From: Ciona intestinalis
Lineage: Eukaryota > Chordata > Ascidiacea > Phlebobranchia > Cionidae
DNA length: 64,000 bases
Direction: 5' to 3'
Assembly (NCBI RefSeq): GCF_000224145.3
Contig: NC_020174.2
Location: forward strand, 1,018,520 to 1,082,519
The position numbers and the translations under genes were made by a program. Positions 21,317 to 38,078 of this stretch are shown piece by piece. Position 1 is the stretch's first letter. Each line of letters begins with the position of its first letter. The notes below the pieces were generated by a model that was not told where the DNA came from, ran no database searches, and was given only the letters and a program-made list of their open reading frames with translations.

Positions 21317-21513
21317 TATAGTAGGGTGGGCAACCTTCTTTAGCACATCATATCCAAATATCCTGATCGCGTTTCTAGCAATTAGCAACGGTCTATTACT
21401 CTATTGGGTATAGTGAGGAAACACTTATATGATTCTATTAATGGTCTTTGTTAACTACTAAATGGGACGAGAAAGTAGAATAAAAAGCTGTCCCTCCATC
21501 TCCCACCCTATAC
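21317..21513. mobile_element. MITE copy
   Basis: Ends tatagtagggtgggcaacct and tccctccatctcccacccta; interior in the opposite orientation (tttagcacatcatatccaaa first). Confidence 0.8.
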
Positions 21514-22128
21514 ATCGTATTTAACTCTTTATTTAAAAATGCAATGGGGCTTTGTTGGTACGAAGCCTATTAACCAAAACCTGTTTAGATTAACGTTTAC
21601 AAACCCAATATAAAAAGCAAATTAATACAAACGCAACAAATGCCGCGGACCTTTAATAACTACAAGATTTACAATCTTGTATTAAATAAAAGATGATGTT
21701 AATATTTTCATTAAACAAGTTGTGTCTTTACCTATATACGTGGTGTCGTGTGCAAACTTTACTTCCTATTTAATTTGAATATGTTTAATTAGCCACCGCC
21801 ACCAGTCACTGTGAGTTTATTTATATTGTTGCTGTTTCGTTGCCATTTCCCTTTTCTTTCTTATAATTTAATTTATTTGTTTTCGTTATGGTAATGTAAG
21901 CGATGATTACAAATTACATTTATTAAACGTTTCATATTTTTTTTCAAAGAAACTGACTTTACTATAAGCTTAAATGAACTTCAAAGCTAATAATAAGGTA
22001 CATTGGAACTCAATACGGTTGAGTTCATATATATACGCACAATGCTCTACAAGCCATCTGGTTTAGGTATAATCTTGGCCAGCCATTTAGTGTTACTAAG
22101 TGACCACACTATATAGTAATGTCCACGT

Positions 22129-22302
22129 ATAGTAGTTTGGGGTAAGATGGTTCATGTTTTGATTCTCTTTTATCGTCTCATTTGGGGGTAAACAAACAAT
22201 ATTAACAAAATATTAGACTTTAACCGCACGATTCTAAAAGAGCGTGGTCAATTGTTCAAAACACGATTAGCAAATATGGGATATTATGCGCTAACTCCAC
22301 CC
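22129..22302. mobile_element. MITE copy, variant subfamily
   Basis: Left end tatagtagtttggggtaaga; blocks cacgattctaaaagagcg and gggatattatgcgctaac. The right end is worn. Confidence 0.65.
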
Positions 22303-24116
22303 ATATACGCCACAGCACTATATTTTTAGCTTCCATTAATACTTTACCTTGACGTTACTTTTCCACATTTTGTTCCTCAATTAGGATCCCAATTAAAACG
22401 AATCTTTCAGCAAGTTCTTACCGTGGCATTGAAGAAAAACAAAAACTAATATCAAAGCTGTAAAATAACTTTTGTTAAACCAGTCTAAATGCATTCCGTA
22501 GCAATGTTTAACAGTCTTTATAAGTAAACTTCAAAACGCTAAACTGCAAAGCTAAATGTATAAACTAACTATTACTTATATATCAGTATAATCGGCAATG
22601 GGGTACATAGGAAAACTCTGGCTTAAATCTCGTGTCCTTATGGCATGCCTCGCTACCTCATCCATATAGGTTAAATTACTTGTATACACTATCTATATTT
22701 GAACAATTCTAAGCATATTACAACAACATTAGTATGCAGTACCCTACCAATCGCTCTGGGTTTCGCTTTAATCAAACAGTGTACCACAACAAGAGTTTTT
22801 ACTTCACTGTAAAATGTTTATGATGTCTCATGTTTGTGCGAGAACCTGTGTAAACATTACTGACAGGAGATATCAGTCCCATTCTATATATCAGAACAGT
22901 CAAACTAAAGAGACAGTTTGTGATATAAATTTCTTACAACGTATAGTCTTACAACGTATAGTTTCTTACAACGTATAGTGTGTTACCATACAAACTTGAA
23001 CACTTTCTGTTATGTTTATTTGCGTAATACTCACATAAAATCTCTCTGTCAAATTAAAAGAACAATTTAGCGCTATAAATTAATTCATATACACCTGCTA
23101 TATCCATTTATCGTTAGGCTATATATGGCCATTGGTCGTCTTATCAAAAGCAAAATCTCGTTTCTAAACCAATCGAGTTTGCCCTTGGTCCCTTTGTGTC
23201 TATATTTGTTTTATCGAGTAAGTAGCGCACATATATAGCTTTAACGTCCATACACGCCTTTCTGTATATCCTAAGCATAACATTTTATACTAAACACTGT
23301 ACAGGTTTCATGCTAAAAACGTCACACCGTCCTGATCAATTATCATTAATTCACCGATACATCACAGATAGAAAAAAAATGACAGAAGCCATTTTACCAA
23401 GTAAACTCATAACAAGCCTATATCGCAGCGCTCAAACTTACATGGCTTCATCATCTTCCTATCTATCTGTCATGCAATATGGTCTGTAACAGCCTTTTTA
23501 TTTCCGCACTTAATGCCGCTGTTCTTAGTGGTTTCAAATTACGTTGCAAACGATTCGAATGCGGCTGTCTGTTGGTTTGGTAAATAAGCATGTATGATGA
23601 TAGCGTTTATACCTGTAAACCAAACGACCTATTTTCAGTCTAACAGTTAGAAAACACATGTGGCTTTTGGCTTGGCCACCAACGTTTCTACCTTTTGTCT
23701 GCCCCAATACACCAAACACGCCTTTATTTCCCGTATTATAATTCCACAATGAATACATTAGCCAGTCATGGTCCACGGATATCATAATATATTAACTCTT
23801 TGTTAGCTACCCTTTATCCTGTAACGCTTATTACACTTCCTATCCTTCCTATACTGACTGTTAATGGTTTTAGTTAGTTATAAACCTAGACAGGAACTGT
23901 GTTCTGCGTTACCAATGCCAGTTTGTTTTAAGCAGAAAACTCATTACAGCAGAAAGAAGCGTGCTCGCAGCGTTTTAGAAGATTACTACCGAGTAATTAC
24001 TTGATAAAACAACACGCCTCTTACATCGACTGTTGTAATGGCCGTTAAACGTTCGCAAAACACATAAACACCTTTTGTCAATTGGTAAACTCATCTTGGA
24101 AAGATAAAATGAAGTT

Positions 24117-24313
24117 ATAGTACTATGGGGAAGACGGGACACATTTAGCACACGGTATTCCACATTCCCTAAACGGGTTTTTAACAATTAACAACGCTCT
24201 TTTAGAGCCGTGAGGATATGGTTATGTAATTTGTTAATTATTTCTTGTTTTCTGCCAAATGAGATGATAAAAAGAATGAAAACATGGACCATCTAAGCTC
24301 AACTTATTATATA
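24117..24313. mobile_element. MITE copy, variant subfamily
   Basis: Left end atagtactatggggaagacg; interior tttttaacaattaacaacgc; right end ccatctaagctcaacttatt. It ends about 125 bp below the OSR stop codon, so it may lie in the OSR 3' untranslated region. Confidence 0.75.
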
Positions 24314-24436
24314 GCATGAAATGAAACCATTATAAAAAGATACTGCATGTCATTTAATGAACAATTACTTTTAAAATAGAAAAAACACATAAGGAACATA
24401 ATATATAACGGGCTTGGTAATAATATATGAAGATAG

Positions 24437-27853
<3,417 letters not shown>

Positions 27854-28009
27854 TGTTACTATGACGGTGAGGATTTAGTTTTCTAGAGTTTGAAAAAAGT
27901 AAAATTAGTTTCTCGAGAATATAAGATATACGAGATTTTTTCGGCTTTAAACCTTAATAGTTATCTTTATGTATGTGAATGTAACCTTTTTAACCTCGAG
28001 TGATGGACA

Positions 28010-28180
28010 GTTTTTATAACATCGCGTACATGTTATGTTTCATACACCTTGTGTCGGCTTACGAATTACCACGTATATGTAACTGTGCGGGTGGTCATTT
28101 ATTTGGTGTTCATTTAACCTATGGCTGACAAATAAGACCCATTAGTGACCACTGGATTGGAGGATTTCCCGTTAAGACCC
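28010..28180 (-). mobile_element. SINE fragment
   Basis: Reverse copy: ttatgtttcatacaccttgt, cggcttacgaattaccacgt, ctatggctgacaaataag, ttagtgaccactggattgga. Confidence 0.75.
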
Positions 28181-29261
28181 CGTAAACCCGAGCAAGTAAA
28201 AATCTTTCTCTTTAAAAAAAGACGGTTTGGATTGAACGCGGTATTAATTAAGTGAGCATCGACTCATTTAGCGTGCGTATGACAAATGCAAAGAATTGAT
28301 TTTCAAACCACAAAACCCATTATGACGTAACAGCTACTGTAGTTATGTACGTTTCTAGTATCCACACAGCCCTGATTTACGTTGAGAGCACGAGGGACCC
28401 GACAACGACGATCGAAATATATTTGTTGGGCGGGCAAGCCGTAAATACCGAGCAATAACCCGTCACTCGTAAACTGTTCCAGCCTCAGCCAGCCACAGGT
28501 AGCTCTTAAAAACGAGCAATGTTTACTAATCGATAAACAGAAGCAGTTTCCGAAAACCCATAAAGTTTGAAACTACCTCGTCCGCTCCTGCTGCTACGCT
28601 CGGCACGAATGAGTTCTAGTTTTGCAGGTCTTAACGAAACTGTTGTTTTTTCCTTTTTTTTTAGTTTTTATTTTTAAGCGTATACGCTGTGTATTTTAAT
28701 TAGCGAATTTAGTATTTACATAAGGTTGGAAAAAAATGTAAAATATAGAATTGTCGCAAAGTATATTTGCAGATTAACGATTTAACCGATTTTCTTTTAC
28801 TGGTTTTCCACCCAAACTTTTGGATAAAGTTATAGAGTTATATCCAAAATTTGCAATATATTCCCCGCAACGGACCGTTTGTATTTGTGAGAGCGGCTAG
28901 AATTTCATTGTGTTTAAAGATAAAAACATATAAACCAACCCTAAAGTTATAAATACGCTTTTATAACCACATCACATTATATCCTTTAAAAAAATCACGT
29001 TGCCGTAAAACAAACTTATTTAACTATCGCATGCAGCTGGGTTATGCTGTGGCATAAACTTGATTTAAACAGAGGGTTGTGAAGTCACCGACAATATCAG
29101 ATGCGGTGGCTCGTTAGTAAAGCATCCATAAACCAGCGACGTATGGGACCGACATTTTACGATCGCTGTTGACCTGTTAACGGTTGTAACTGGCGGTTCC
29201 CATCCAACAATTAACAAACAGTGACCAAGGTTACGCAGATTAAAAATAACACCACCGTAAT

Positions 29262-29420
29262 ATTTAAGCATAAAGTGAATGCAAGGTAAAGGGCAAATCA
29301 ACAAAGTTACATAAGTGGTAACTCGTAAGTGGGCACGAGTTATATAAAACAGCAAGAACACCAGTATTGTGACGACTCTCGCTTCCCCGACACGCTGGAT
29401 AAATAAGTTCATTCAGCTAT
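29262..29420 (+). mobile_element. SINE tail fragment
   Basis: Plus copy of the tail: gtaactcgtaagtgggcacg, attgtgacgactctcgcttc, cacgctggataaataagttc. Confidence 0.75.
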
Positions 29421-31834
29421 TCATTTATTCAATAGATTCATTTACACTATACAGTTTCCCACGATGCCGGCTTTTCAGAACTAAAATGATAAGCCGAAAT
29501 TGCGCCGAGTTAAATAATGAAGTGTACGATAACGAAATAATTCAAAATGGCAGTTCATTTTATAAAGATATATTTACCGCCAATAATAATACCGTTTTAG
29601 AATCGCTTGCTAGAAAGAGGTGACCACCAAAAACACACTTTTGTAAATATTCCATATAGATAAAACGACAAAGTTTAGATCCAAGCGTCAATAAGAGCAA
29701 AAATACAATTAAAAATATGCCTGGTGGCAACGGTATGTATTCACCAGTTTGAATCAACACCAAAGATTGCAAAAGGTTTTATTCCTTTGTATAGCGAAAC
29801 TAAATAAAAATGGCCGTCAGACATTACACAAGTTTGATAACGCCTGTAAATGAAACAAGATAAGGTAATTAACAACTTACGTAATAAGACAACGAAGGAA
29901 TTTGAGTTTGCGGCCATTTATTTTACATTTAAAAAAAAGGAATTTTCCAAAAAGTTTAGCACAGCGTATTTCCATTCTCCTAAAATAAGCATAAAATTCA
30001 CTCTTGTTTTAGTGTTTAGATCACTTTTGAGTTTATATAAATGATTTGTGTAAAAATAAATCCAACGCAAAACGAACGATTAGCATAAGCTAAGGTTTTA
30101 TTGATTATGAGTCGACATTTCAAAAGCATTCTATTAGTGGCCCCCATTTACCTATATAGTAACTGTTACATAGCAAGCTACGACAACTAGACCCCAGGTT
30201 AACAAAAATGTTATGTATAAATGCGGATATTAACATTCACTGCTTTTTCTATATGGATGGGGTCGAGTGAGAAAGGGAAATATAGGAAAAATATGGATAA
30301 TGTTCACTGCTTGTACACTTTTTTACATTTGCATTTACTTTCTATTCATAATAATAGCGAGTCAGGAAACACGAATGATACAACAGTATAGTAAACTTAT
30401 AAACCTTATTCTTACTGTCCTTATGTATATGAGACCACTCTGGTTAGAAGCATTAAATGCAAGCCAGGATTTTTCTCTAAAATTATAAAGTTTACAGACA
30501 TTTTCAATGCCTCAAATGGTTGTACTGCACTATGATATCTGATTTGTTATATAAAAACCTGTCTCTCAATTATGTATAGACATGATATAAAAAAAAAATA
30601 AGTGGATCTTACTATTTAACAGGACTTTTCAACAATATATTCTCTATCAACGCATTTAAAAATGGACAATATATTTTAAACTAAAAAACTTGAACCTATT
30701 TCCAAATTGAAAACTATGTCTGTAATAAAAAAATACACCAAATAGCTTGTGCATATAAGCTGTTAAAGAAAACGTGCCATTTATAATGATCTACAAAGCT
30801 TATTAATAAACAATAATCTAATGCATTTTATATCGCATATAGTTCTATCAAGAACTGCTATAATATATATAGGGTCCTATTATATATATACCGAACCTGC
30901 TTTGAGCTATACCACATTATCCTGCTTATATGTTGCTGTGAACGATACAAGTGAGTTGTGTGACTGAGTCGACATAAGTGCTGCCATATGTACCCAGGAG
31001 CAAACAGAACCAGCGTCTAGAGAGCGGGGGTGTCCAAATATTAAAACTGTCGATTACGCGTGGCATTTTCACTTACTAAGCGCTCCGCGAGAGGCGCTAT
31101 GTTTTGAATAAAGGTATTTTTACACCATAAAATGTCCCGATAAAGTATACTATAAAATATAACTCAGACCGTGATTAAAATACGCTATATACATACGTTT
31201 AACTTATAAATAAGAATAAATTAACAGCTTTCAGATTTCTTATAAACATTAAACGATATCACGACATAGGCAACATAAAACAACAAATTTCTCAATAACA
31301 AAATGCGCAAGTTAGTATAGGAAACTATACTTAACCGATATAAACCACATTAAACGAGGTTACTTCTATATAGCTAAGCCTAACTAAGCATAAAAGCGGG
31401 AATGTTGTATTTACCTTTGCTCACTGATCGGTAAATTATTTCCAAACATTCAAATAATCTTCAAAGCTCGACTTGAGGACTTCGGAAGTGAAATTGTTGG
31501 ATCGGCCGACAAGTAGGAAGTAGGCGCGGACACCGTTAGTTCAAGTGTCGATTCAATTGATTGCGCTGATAACCAATGGCCAGTAGTTTGCACAAGGGAC
31601 CTATACCCACGCACGCGCCATTTTGTAAACGACGCGCTTTTAATGAGTTTAGGTCGGTTCGCAACCGAAGCCGCTCCGTGTGGTTATTGGACAGATTCGG
31701 CCTGTTGTTGTTTGGCAAGCTTTTGTTGTTGTTATACAACAGACTTCCACTATATTTTCCCATCTCACATGCCCATCGTTTAAATGTACGATGGGTTTCT
31801 TCCTTTTATACCAAATGTACACATGGCGCTATAT

Positions 31835-31930
31835 TTCAATAAACCTCATGCTCCCTGCCGAGTTATAACATGGGTGTCTTCTTATACACGATACACACAT
31901 GGTGTATCTATATACATGATCACTGCGAAA
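31835..31930. repeat. dispersed minisatellite-type unit
   Basis: Same unit as 17230-17760: aacctcatgctccctgccga, ttataacatgggtgtcttct, tatacacgatacacacatgg. Confidence 0.75.
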
Positions 31931-33639
31931 TAAAACATGATGCAGGTGTTTTATACAGCAAACAGCAGGCGTATTTATAAACCTTATATCGTTGCAATTG
32001 CCGACGATGTATAATTGGACAATCTCACTTTTTATAGTTGAATTTCATATGCAAATGCATTGTGAGTCCGAAATGTGACAGAATTTTAAATTTTGAAAAG
32101 ATTTAACGGAGCAATTACGACCACAATTACCTTTCAATTAAATATAGAACCAGTTGCTGCTGCGTATCGGTTTGCACAAAACGCTTATTCGCGTCTGTAA
32201 GTTGTTTGTTCCCGCCGACCGAAATACGTGAGACAGACAATGCATTGAAATATTGATTCAAGGCTGGCCGGGGTTCGAACAGGAGCTCCGGATGTAACCA
32301 CGCCCACAATTTTGATTGACAGGCCAGATTTAAAAGGTTATGTTTACCCGCGGCATGTAGGCTGGAGGTTCAATAATACGTTCCCAATATGTCCCAGCTT
32401 TTGTGGCAGAGCCAACGTCACCCAATCCGCCGTTAATTAGTTCCTCATACCCAAGCTGCCAGTTTGACCAACAAAAGCGATCGTTATTTAAATATTAGCA
32501 CACTCGGAAGATTCACAAAACGGAGTTGCAACCGTTAAGCGCCGCTCCGGAGATGTCAATTGCCATAAAATGTTTGTTTTCCCGATTTAATTAACTCGAC
32601 ATTGCTTACCGACCCACCACCCCGACTTAAACAAGTCCTTACAGGATTTGCACGAGCGGCACGTCGCTCCCAACACAATGAACGAGAGTAAATCACCGTA
32701 TTTCACCTCGAGGTTAACGACCTTATCGATATACCCTTCAATGCTCATCTTGAGACAGACGTTTTGACATTCATGTCATCCAATCTAACAGACCCGTTGT
32801 TTAAACGTCATCATAACCCTCTTGATATTTCCTTTGCTATTATGCCGACGACCGATCCCGCTTTTGTGTTTGTCGAACCAACATTGATTCACGGGAGCGA
32901 CTATCACCGGATATGTCGCGTCACAAATGGCATTGTTACGTTGAGTACGCAGCAATTTACTGCAGTTTACGTCATGCAAGTTTTTACCCAAAAAAAACAG
33001 AAAAACACACTTTAAACTTTTGATATAAATTTTCCCTAATCCGACCGTTTTTTCTACATTTTTATAAACAAACTAAATCGTCACGTTTACTGGTCACTTA
33101 TTTGACCTGTGACGTGGCTGTTATTGGCCGGGCTATCACACAGGTGCGCAAACTAAGCACTACCGGTAAATGTGCGCATAATGTGCTTCAAATAGGGCGC
33201 ATACATTACTTTCTTTTCGCAGCCCGCAAGCAAATACTTGATTATGCGATAAAATCGGGTTGAGCAAAATTAAAAAAAATGATTATATTCCTACGCGTTT
33301 TTAATAGCGCGCAGTAACACCCATTTTTTGGATTTACATGCTGCGAATTACAATTAAATATTCATTTTAAAATGGGCACAAAAATATGGTACAAATAAAC
33401 TTCCATGTGGTATTTAATTTCATCCTAGTTTGTTTTAAACATTTCGAAATTATAAGACCCTCATGACGTATCGTGCTACCAATCTTTCATCACTATTTTA
33501 ATGTCGCATTGAATACGCCGAGGATAATTTGAGTAAACGCATGTTTTGTTTCATACAGAACACTAAATTACGCGTTGTTTGTGTGCGAATATTTTTCACA
33601 TTATTTGTGTAACACTTGAGACAATCAATAAAGAAATAA

Positions 33640-33850
33640 CTAAATTAAAGCAATTTTCGTTTACTGTCTCGCCATGGGGCACATACATCGAAAATGATGG
33701 CAGGGCATGGGGCTCTATACTTACTGTGCGGACCCGGATGCTTTGGTAAAGAAGCGAGCGCTCTATAATAGCATTGCCAGATGAGCGTCGGGCAGATATA
33801 CCTTTCAGCGTCTCTGCAGTACAACCGATAACAGTGTGTCGTTATGCTTG
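33640..33850 (-). mobile_element. possible SINE remnant
   Basis: Weak similarity to the reverse SINE middle (attaaagcaattttcgttta, ctgtctcgcc...gcacata) and a trace of a tRNA-like head. Low support. Confidence 0.35.
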
Positions 33851-34223
33851 TTGTCGTGATAAGAAAACCAAGGAAAATGTAAAATAGGAATTCTTTATTT
33901 TAACTTTTATAACAAAAATAAACAACTACACGCATTATAACGATTAAACTACGTAACCGAAGAACGAACTGGACAAAACCTCCACATACGCTTTAGTCGG
34001 AATATTCATAATATAGTCGTTAACAAGTTATAGTTTATATAACAAAATTTAACACGCTCGTAGCAAAAAAAAGTTTTACGCAACGTCATATAACGGCTCC
34101 AGCAAATTTATAAAAAAGATTATTCCAAAAATTGATCATAAACATCCCAGCGCCCACGACGCAGGGCATTTCGCATGACCTATCGTATTACGAAACGTAT
34201 GACGTATTACGCAACAATTTACG

Positions 34224-37200
34224 TCAAAACGTCACATTGTAGTTAACCAGATAACCCTGATCCCACGCATATAGTTGTTTATCGCTAGGATTGTAAGCCA
34301 ACATTGTGTTCCATTCATAATTGTTCCAAAACGGAATCTAAAACAACATGGTATGCCTATAATGGATGAGCACGTATTACGACGACCTAGATGGGCACGT
34401 TCAATTACAAATTGTCGTTTTTTGCCGTAATCTAGTAAGGGTGTTTTATTTTAAAGCACTTTTTAGGGAAACAGTTCAAAGAAAATAAACTTATTTTAGC
34501 GCCGAATATTTTAGCGCTTTTATGAGCGTATAGAGACATTAACGGTCATAAGCTGGACCTGAATGTATTTTAACATCCATTGTGACTTTATTCACCACTT
34601 TTTCACCACAGTAGCAATTCAGCTACAAATCGAATGTGGCGTGATGTCGTCCTAAAACTCTGAGAAATAGTGGTCTAAATACATCTTATCATTAGTTTCT
34701 AGTTTGCTTACGTCAATATGTTTGTAGATTTTCGTGTTTGTGTCGTAATAATAACCCAGGCTTGTCACTTTTTCGTCATATTTCTTCAACACGTACAACA
34801 CCCCGCATTGCATAAATGCATTGCCTGACCACTGCTTTCGCCAATTAGTTTGCCAAGTGCTTAGAACCTATAATGTATTTAGGTTATTATTATAGAGAAT
34901 AAATAATATGTAACACGACCTCTGCCTAAACTTTGTTTGAGCAATTGATCTTTAAACAGAGGAGTTGTGTTCGATGCTCGATGCTGCTACCATTATAATG
35001 TGGTAAGCGCCCTATTGCCAGGTCAGAGGTTACTGGTGCCAAGCTTGACTCATCTACACTTGTTGGAGTATGGGTCTTGTGGTAATAATAATCCCCCAGA
35101 AAGTTACATACGTTCTAACTCGTAAGCGGGCACGAGGTGTATCGAACAGAAAACTAGTGTTATAACGACTCTCATTGCCCAGCCACGCCAGGATAAATAA
35201 GTTACATACATTTATACCTACTTACAAATTAAACATTGTTCTAAATAATATTGTTTCATATTTACCTCAAGGCTTTCTGGATCTAACTTGCTAATAACAA
35301 TGTCCATGGCATTTTCCATTGTTGCGTAAATAATCCACAATCCAGATTCGTCGATGGCGAAGTCGAAGTCAGTCGAACCTGACCACTGTAAAGGTAGTTT
35401 TTTTATAAGAAAATGATTTTTTTTCTGTTCCAATATGGCGGCGGTGTTGTCTCCTAACACGAAGGTATAGCCGTGTAAAGCGGTGTCAGAAATACAACGC
35501 ATCAGAAATACAAATATAAAGACACCCCGTGATATAAGGACTGTCGTTTTTCCGCCACGCGAGAATGAATATCTTACATTTTTCATTTAATTATAACATA
35601 ATTTATTTACCTGGTAAGGGGCTGTGTTTCCGAAACATGCGCCACCTAGCGATTTCTCCACCACCACATCCCTTGTAAGGAAGTTGTATCGAACCATGAC
35701 ACTACTATTACGTTTGTTGTAATATAATGAACCATTGTACACCACGTGACCGGTGCCTGGAAGACAAAATGGCTGTTATAAGAATCTGAATTCATTTATT
35801 TTAACTAGGATATTATTACAAAAGACATGTACAAGAAAAAAAGGTAATCTACACAGAAGTTACTGCATTAGAAACAAAAAGACTAATATGCACATTTATA
35901 TATGTATACACAAAAGTTAAAGATTTTCGTTTTTTAGCCCAAAGTGACTAAAAAACAAAGAGATCTTGGATGTAGATCCAGCTTATATGCATACTGCCAC
36001 CTACCGGCCCATTCATATGGAAGATCATACGTCGTACGTGGTCGCTTGTGCGCCATGTCACGGATGGTCGCATATTCTTCAACTTTGTTGTTTTCATAGA
36101 AATGTGGAAGAACCCATATTGTCCCATCTACTTCATTAGAGATTGGATCTCGCATCCAAGCACCAAAGATCTTTTTACCTTTGGCTCGAACGACTGGTTT
36201 ACTGATCGCTTTCAAGCTTTCACAATCTGAAAGAAATGAATGCACCAATATAACTTCTAATATTCTCACGAGCCCGGGGAATCTCAGTCATTATAAGAAG
36301 GGTGGTGTGTTTCAAACATTTCCCGCTTACCGGTTACTACTTTTATGTGACCACTAGGTTGGAGAAATGACAGATAAGTAACTTGCCCAAAAAACAATTA
36401 TAACCCAATAATAGTGACATCCAGCATTTAACCCGGGTTTACAATGCTGGGACCTACAACCACTGTCTGTCACCGACAAAATTCATAAACTTTTGCGTCA
36501 TGTACTCTTTATAACTTACGTTTCTGTGACGTTATATCATCCGTCCCACTTTTAAGAGCTTGTGGCAGCAAGTATGTGCTGCTGTCGTCCTGGATGGTGA
36601 ACTCAACATTGCGGGATGCGGAAGATGCTTCCCGGATCAAACGTTGCTTTAACTGCACGTACAAGGGCAAAACATTAATTTATTTATCACAGTAAAGAGA
36701 TTTGGTAAATTCTAATAAATAGACTTTATTTATCCTTGCTTTGACCCACAATTTGAGGAGACCACTATCTTGGAGCAATTGCTGTTAAATGGCTTGCTCA
36801 AGGTCATATATATATATACGCCCCGCAATAGTAGCAATAACTCACCCAATTACGCATTTACCAACCACAGTGGTAGCATCCTCGAGATTCGAACCCGTAT
36901 TCCCCTGGCCATCGACAATCATTTTACCACGACTTTAAGTATATACACCGTAATTATAACAGTATAATGTAACCAACCTTATAGTTTGACAACTGCACAA
37001 CAATAGTTCTCCCCCCTCCTTTCATGCGGGTCCCAATCCTATTTGCTTTGTCGATATCATCGGGTGTAATGTGAACGTTGATATATTCCGCTAACTCAAC
37101 AATCTGTAAAGGTTTTCGTTTATTTCTTCTTCTTTTTTTTAATGAGTACAATTATGATTATTGTTCTCATTAATATTCTCTTGTGGTCGGGTAACTCTGA

Positions 37201-38078
37201 CACATAGGTACCCTATGCTCATACATTACCGCATATGTAACTTAACACAGAGGTACCAAGTGTTCATACACTTTTTTATTCGCTTACGTTCCGCGTTTGT
37301 AACTTCATGGGTGGCTGTTTTTTTACATTTTTGAATACACCTGACTGTGTTAGCTAAATAATTTTTAAAATACATGGACTACAGCTTTATGTTACGTAGT
37401 GATTTTGTTGTCGCATATTGGTGATGCACAGTTGTAGTATAGTAGGGTGGGGAAGACGGGACACCTTTAGCACTTAATAACAAAATGTCCGGATCGTGTT
37501 TTAAACATTTAATAACAGTCTATGCGAGTCGTGAGGATACGGTTTTACAATTCCTTGAATGTTATTTGTTTACTACCAAATGGGACGAGAAAATAGAAGG
37601 AAAAGGTGTCCCATTTTCCCCTGCCTCACTGTATATACTTGTACCTTAGTGAAAATATGCAAACTTGTATTCCGCTACAAGAAAGTTGAAAATTTGGCGA
37701 AATAAAACTTCCAGTATCTGCATATACTAAATACACAACTGTAAATACAAACAACACATTCACACAATTCACCTTTTCCTCCAAGTTTTCTCCCGTTTTC
37801 TCCGGAACTCCTTTAATTCTGACGTAATTCCTTCTCGAAGTTTCTGTGAGGTCTTTAATGGAGGCAAAATTTTCCTTCAACCCCGTGTCCGCAATATCTC
37901 TGGTCACCGAAACATTGTTGAACGCTGTCAACAAATATATGCTGTTCTCTTCAACTCTCCTTAACGCGGAGTCCGCTCGTATGTTTAACTGCTTCAATCT
38001 AAACTGCTTGTGCGCAAAATAAGTGAGTTGTATTAAACTCAATACAACTAATGTGACTGCGAAACCCTTACGCCGCAT
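34224..38078 (-). CDS. type II membrane olfactomedin protein with a LINE-ORF1-like RRM domain
   Basis: Eight exons, minus order: 38078-37773, 37103-36978, 36652-36520, 36226-36005, 35756-35611, 35385-35266, 34867-34712, 34337-34224; 1323 nt, 440 residues, all phases agree. Residues 6-23 ([17 protein letters not shown]) form one membrane helix after a short basic end, so most of the protein should be outside. A coiled-coil region is followed at about 78-180 by a domain like the RRM core of LINE ORF1 proteins: [37 protein letters not shown] and [20 protein letters not shown]. From about 189 an olfactomedin domain follows: [61 protein letters not shown] and the closing [20 protein letters not shown]. 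Olfactomedin proteins act in cell adhesion and matrix. The RRM-like part is odd for an extracellular protein. Confidence 0.93.
34960..35215 (+). mobile_element. composite SINE, degenerate, antisense in the olfactomedin gene
   Basis: Plus orientation: head trace tcgatgctgctaccattata and tail aactcgtaagcgggcacgag, acgactctcattgcccagcc, cacgccaggataaataagtt. It sits in intron 6. Confidence 0.75.
36288..36480 (-). mobile_element. SINE fragment
   Basis: Reverse copy in intron 3 of the olfactomedin gene: tcattataagaagggtggtg, atgtgaccactaggttggag, taacttgcccaaaaa. Confidence 0.65.
36715..36950 (-). mobile_element. SINE fragment with B-box remnant
   Basis: Reverse copy in intron 2: gaccactatcttggagcaat, ggcttgctcaagg, and a tRNA-like head with cgagattcgaacccgtattc and attttaccacgac. 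Confidence 0.7.
37438..37633. mobile_element. MITE copy in olfactomedin intron 1
   Basis: Ends tatagtagggtggggaagac and tgtcccattttcccctgcct; the interior runs tagcacttaataaca first. Confidence 0.85.

Larger units (their letters stand above)
21215..24436. other. intergenic region, no gene seen
   Basis: About 3.2 kb with no exon I can support. It contains MITEs (21317-21513, 22129-22302, 24117-24313) and a short triple repeat cttacaacgtatagt at 22933-22980. The OSR 3' untranslated region should occupy its right end. Confidence 0.5.
27854..34223. other. 6.4-kb region without a recognisable gene, upstream of OSR
   Basis: Between the OSR start and the olfactomedin 3' end I see no exon chain. 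Contents: a SINE (28010-28180), a SINE tail (29262-29420), a weaker SINE-like piece (33640-33850) and one or two minisatellite units (31835-31930). A GC-richer stretch with two inverted CCAAT motifs lies near 31560-31740. The segments 28380-28640 and 32130-33000 are also richer in GC. Developmental regulators often have such regulatory space, but that role is inference only. Confidence 0.5.

Noticed and set aside
29065-29412. 115-codon minus-strand frame
   Set aside because: Its beginning overlaps a SINE tail and the rest has no motif or splice support.
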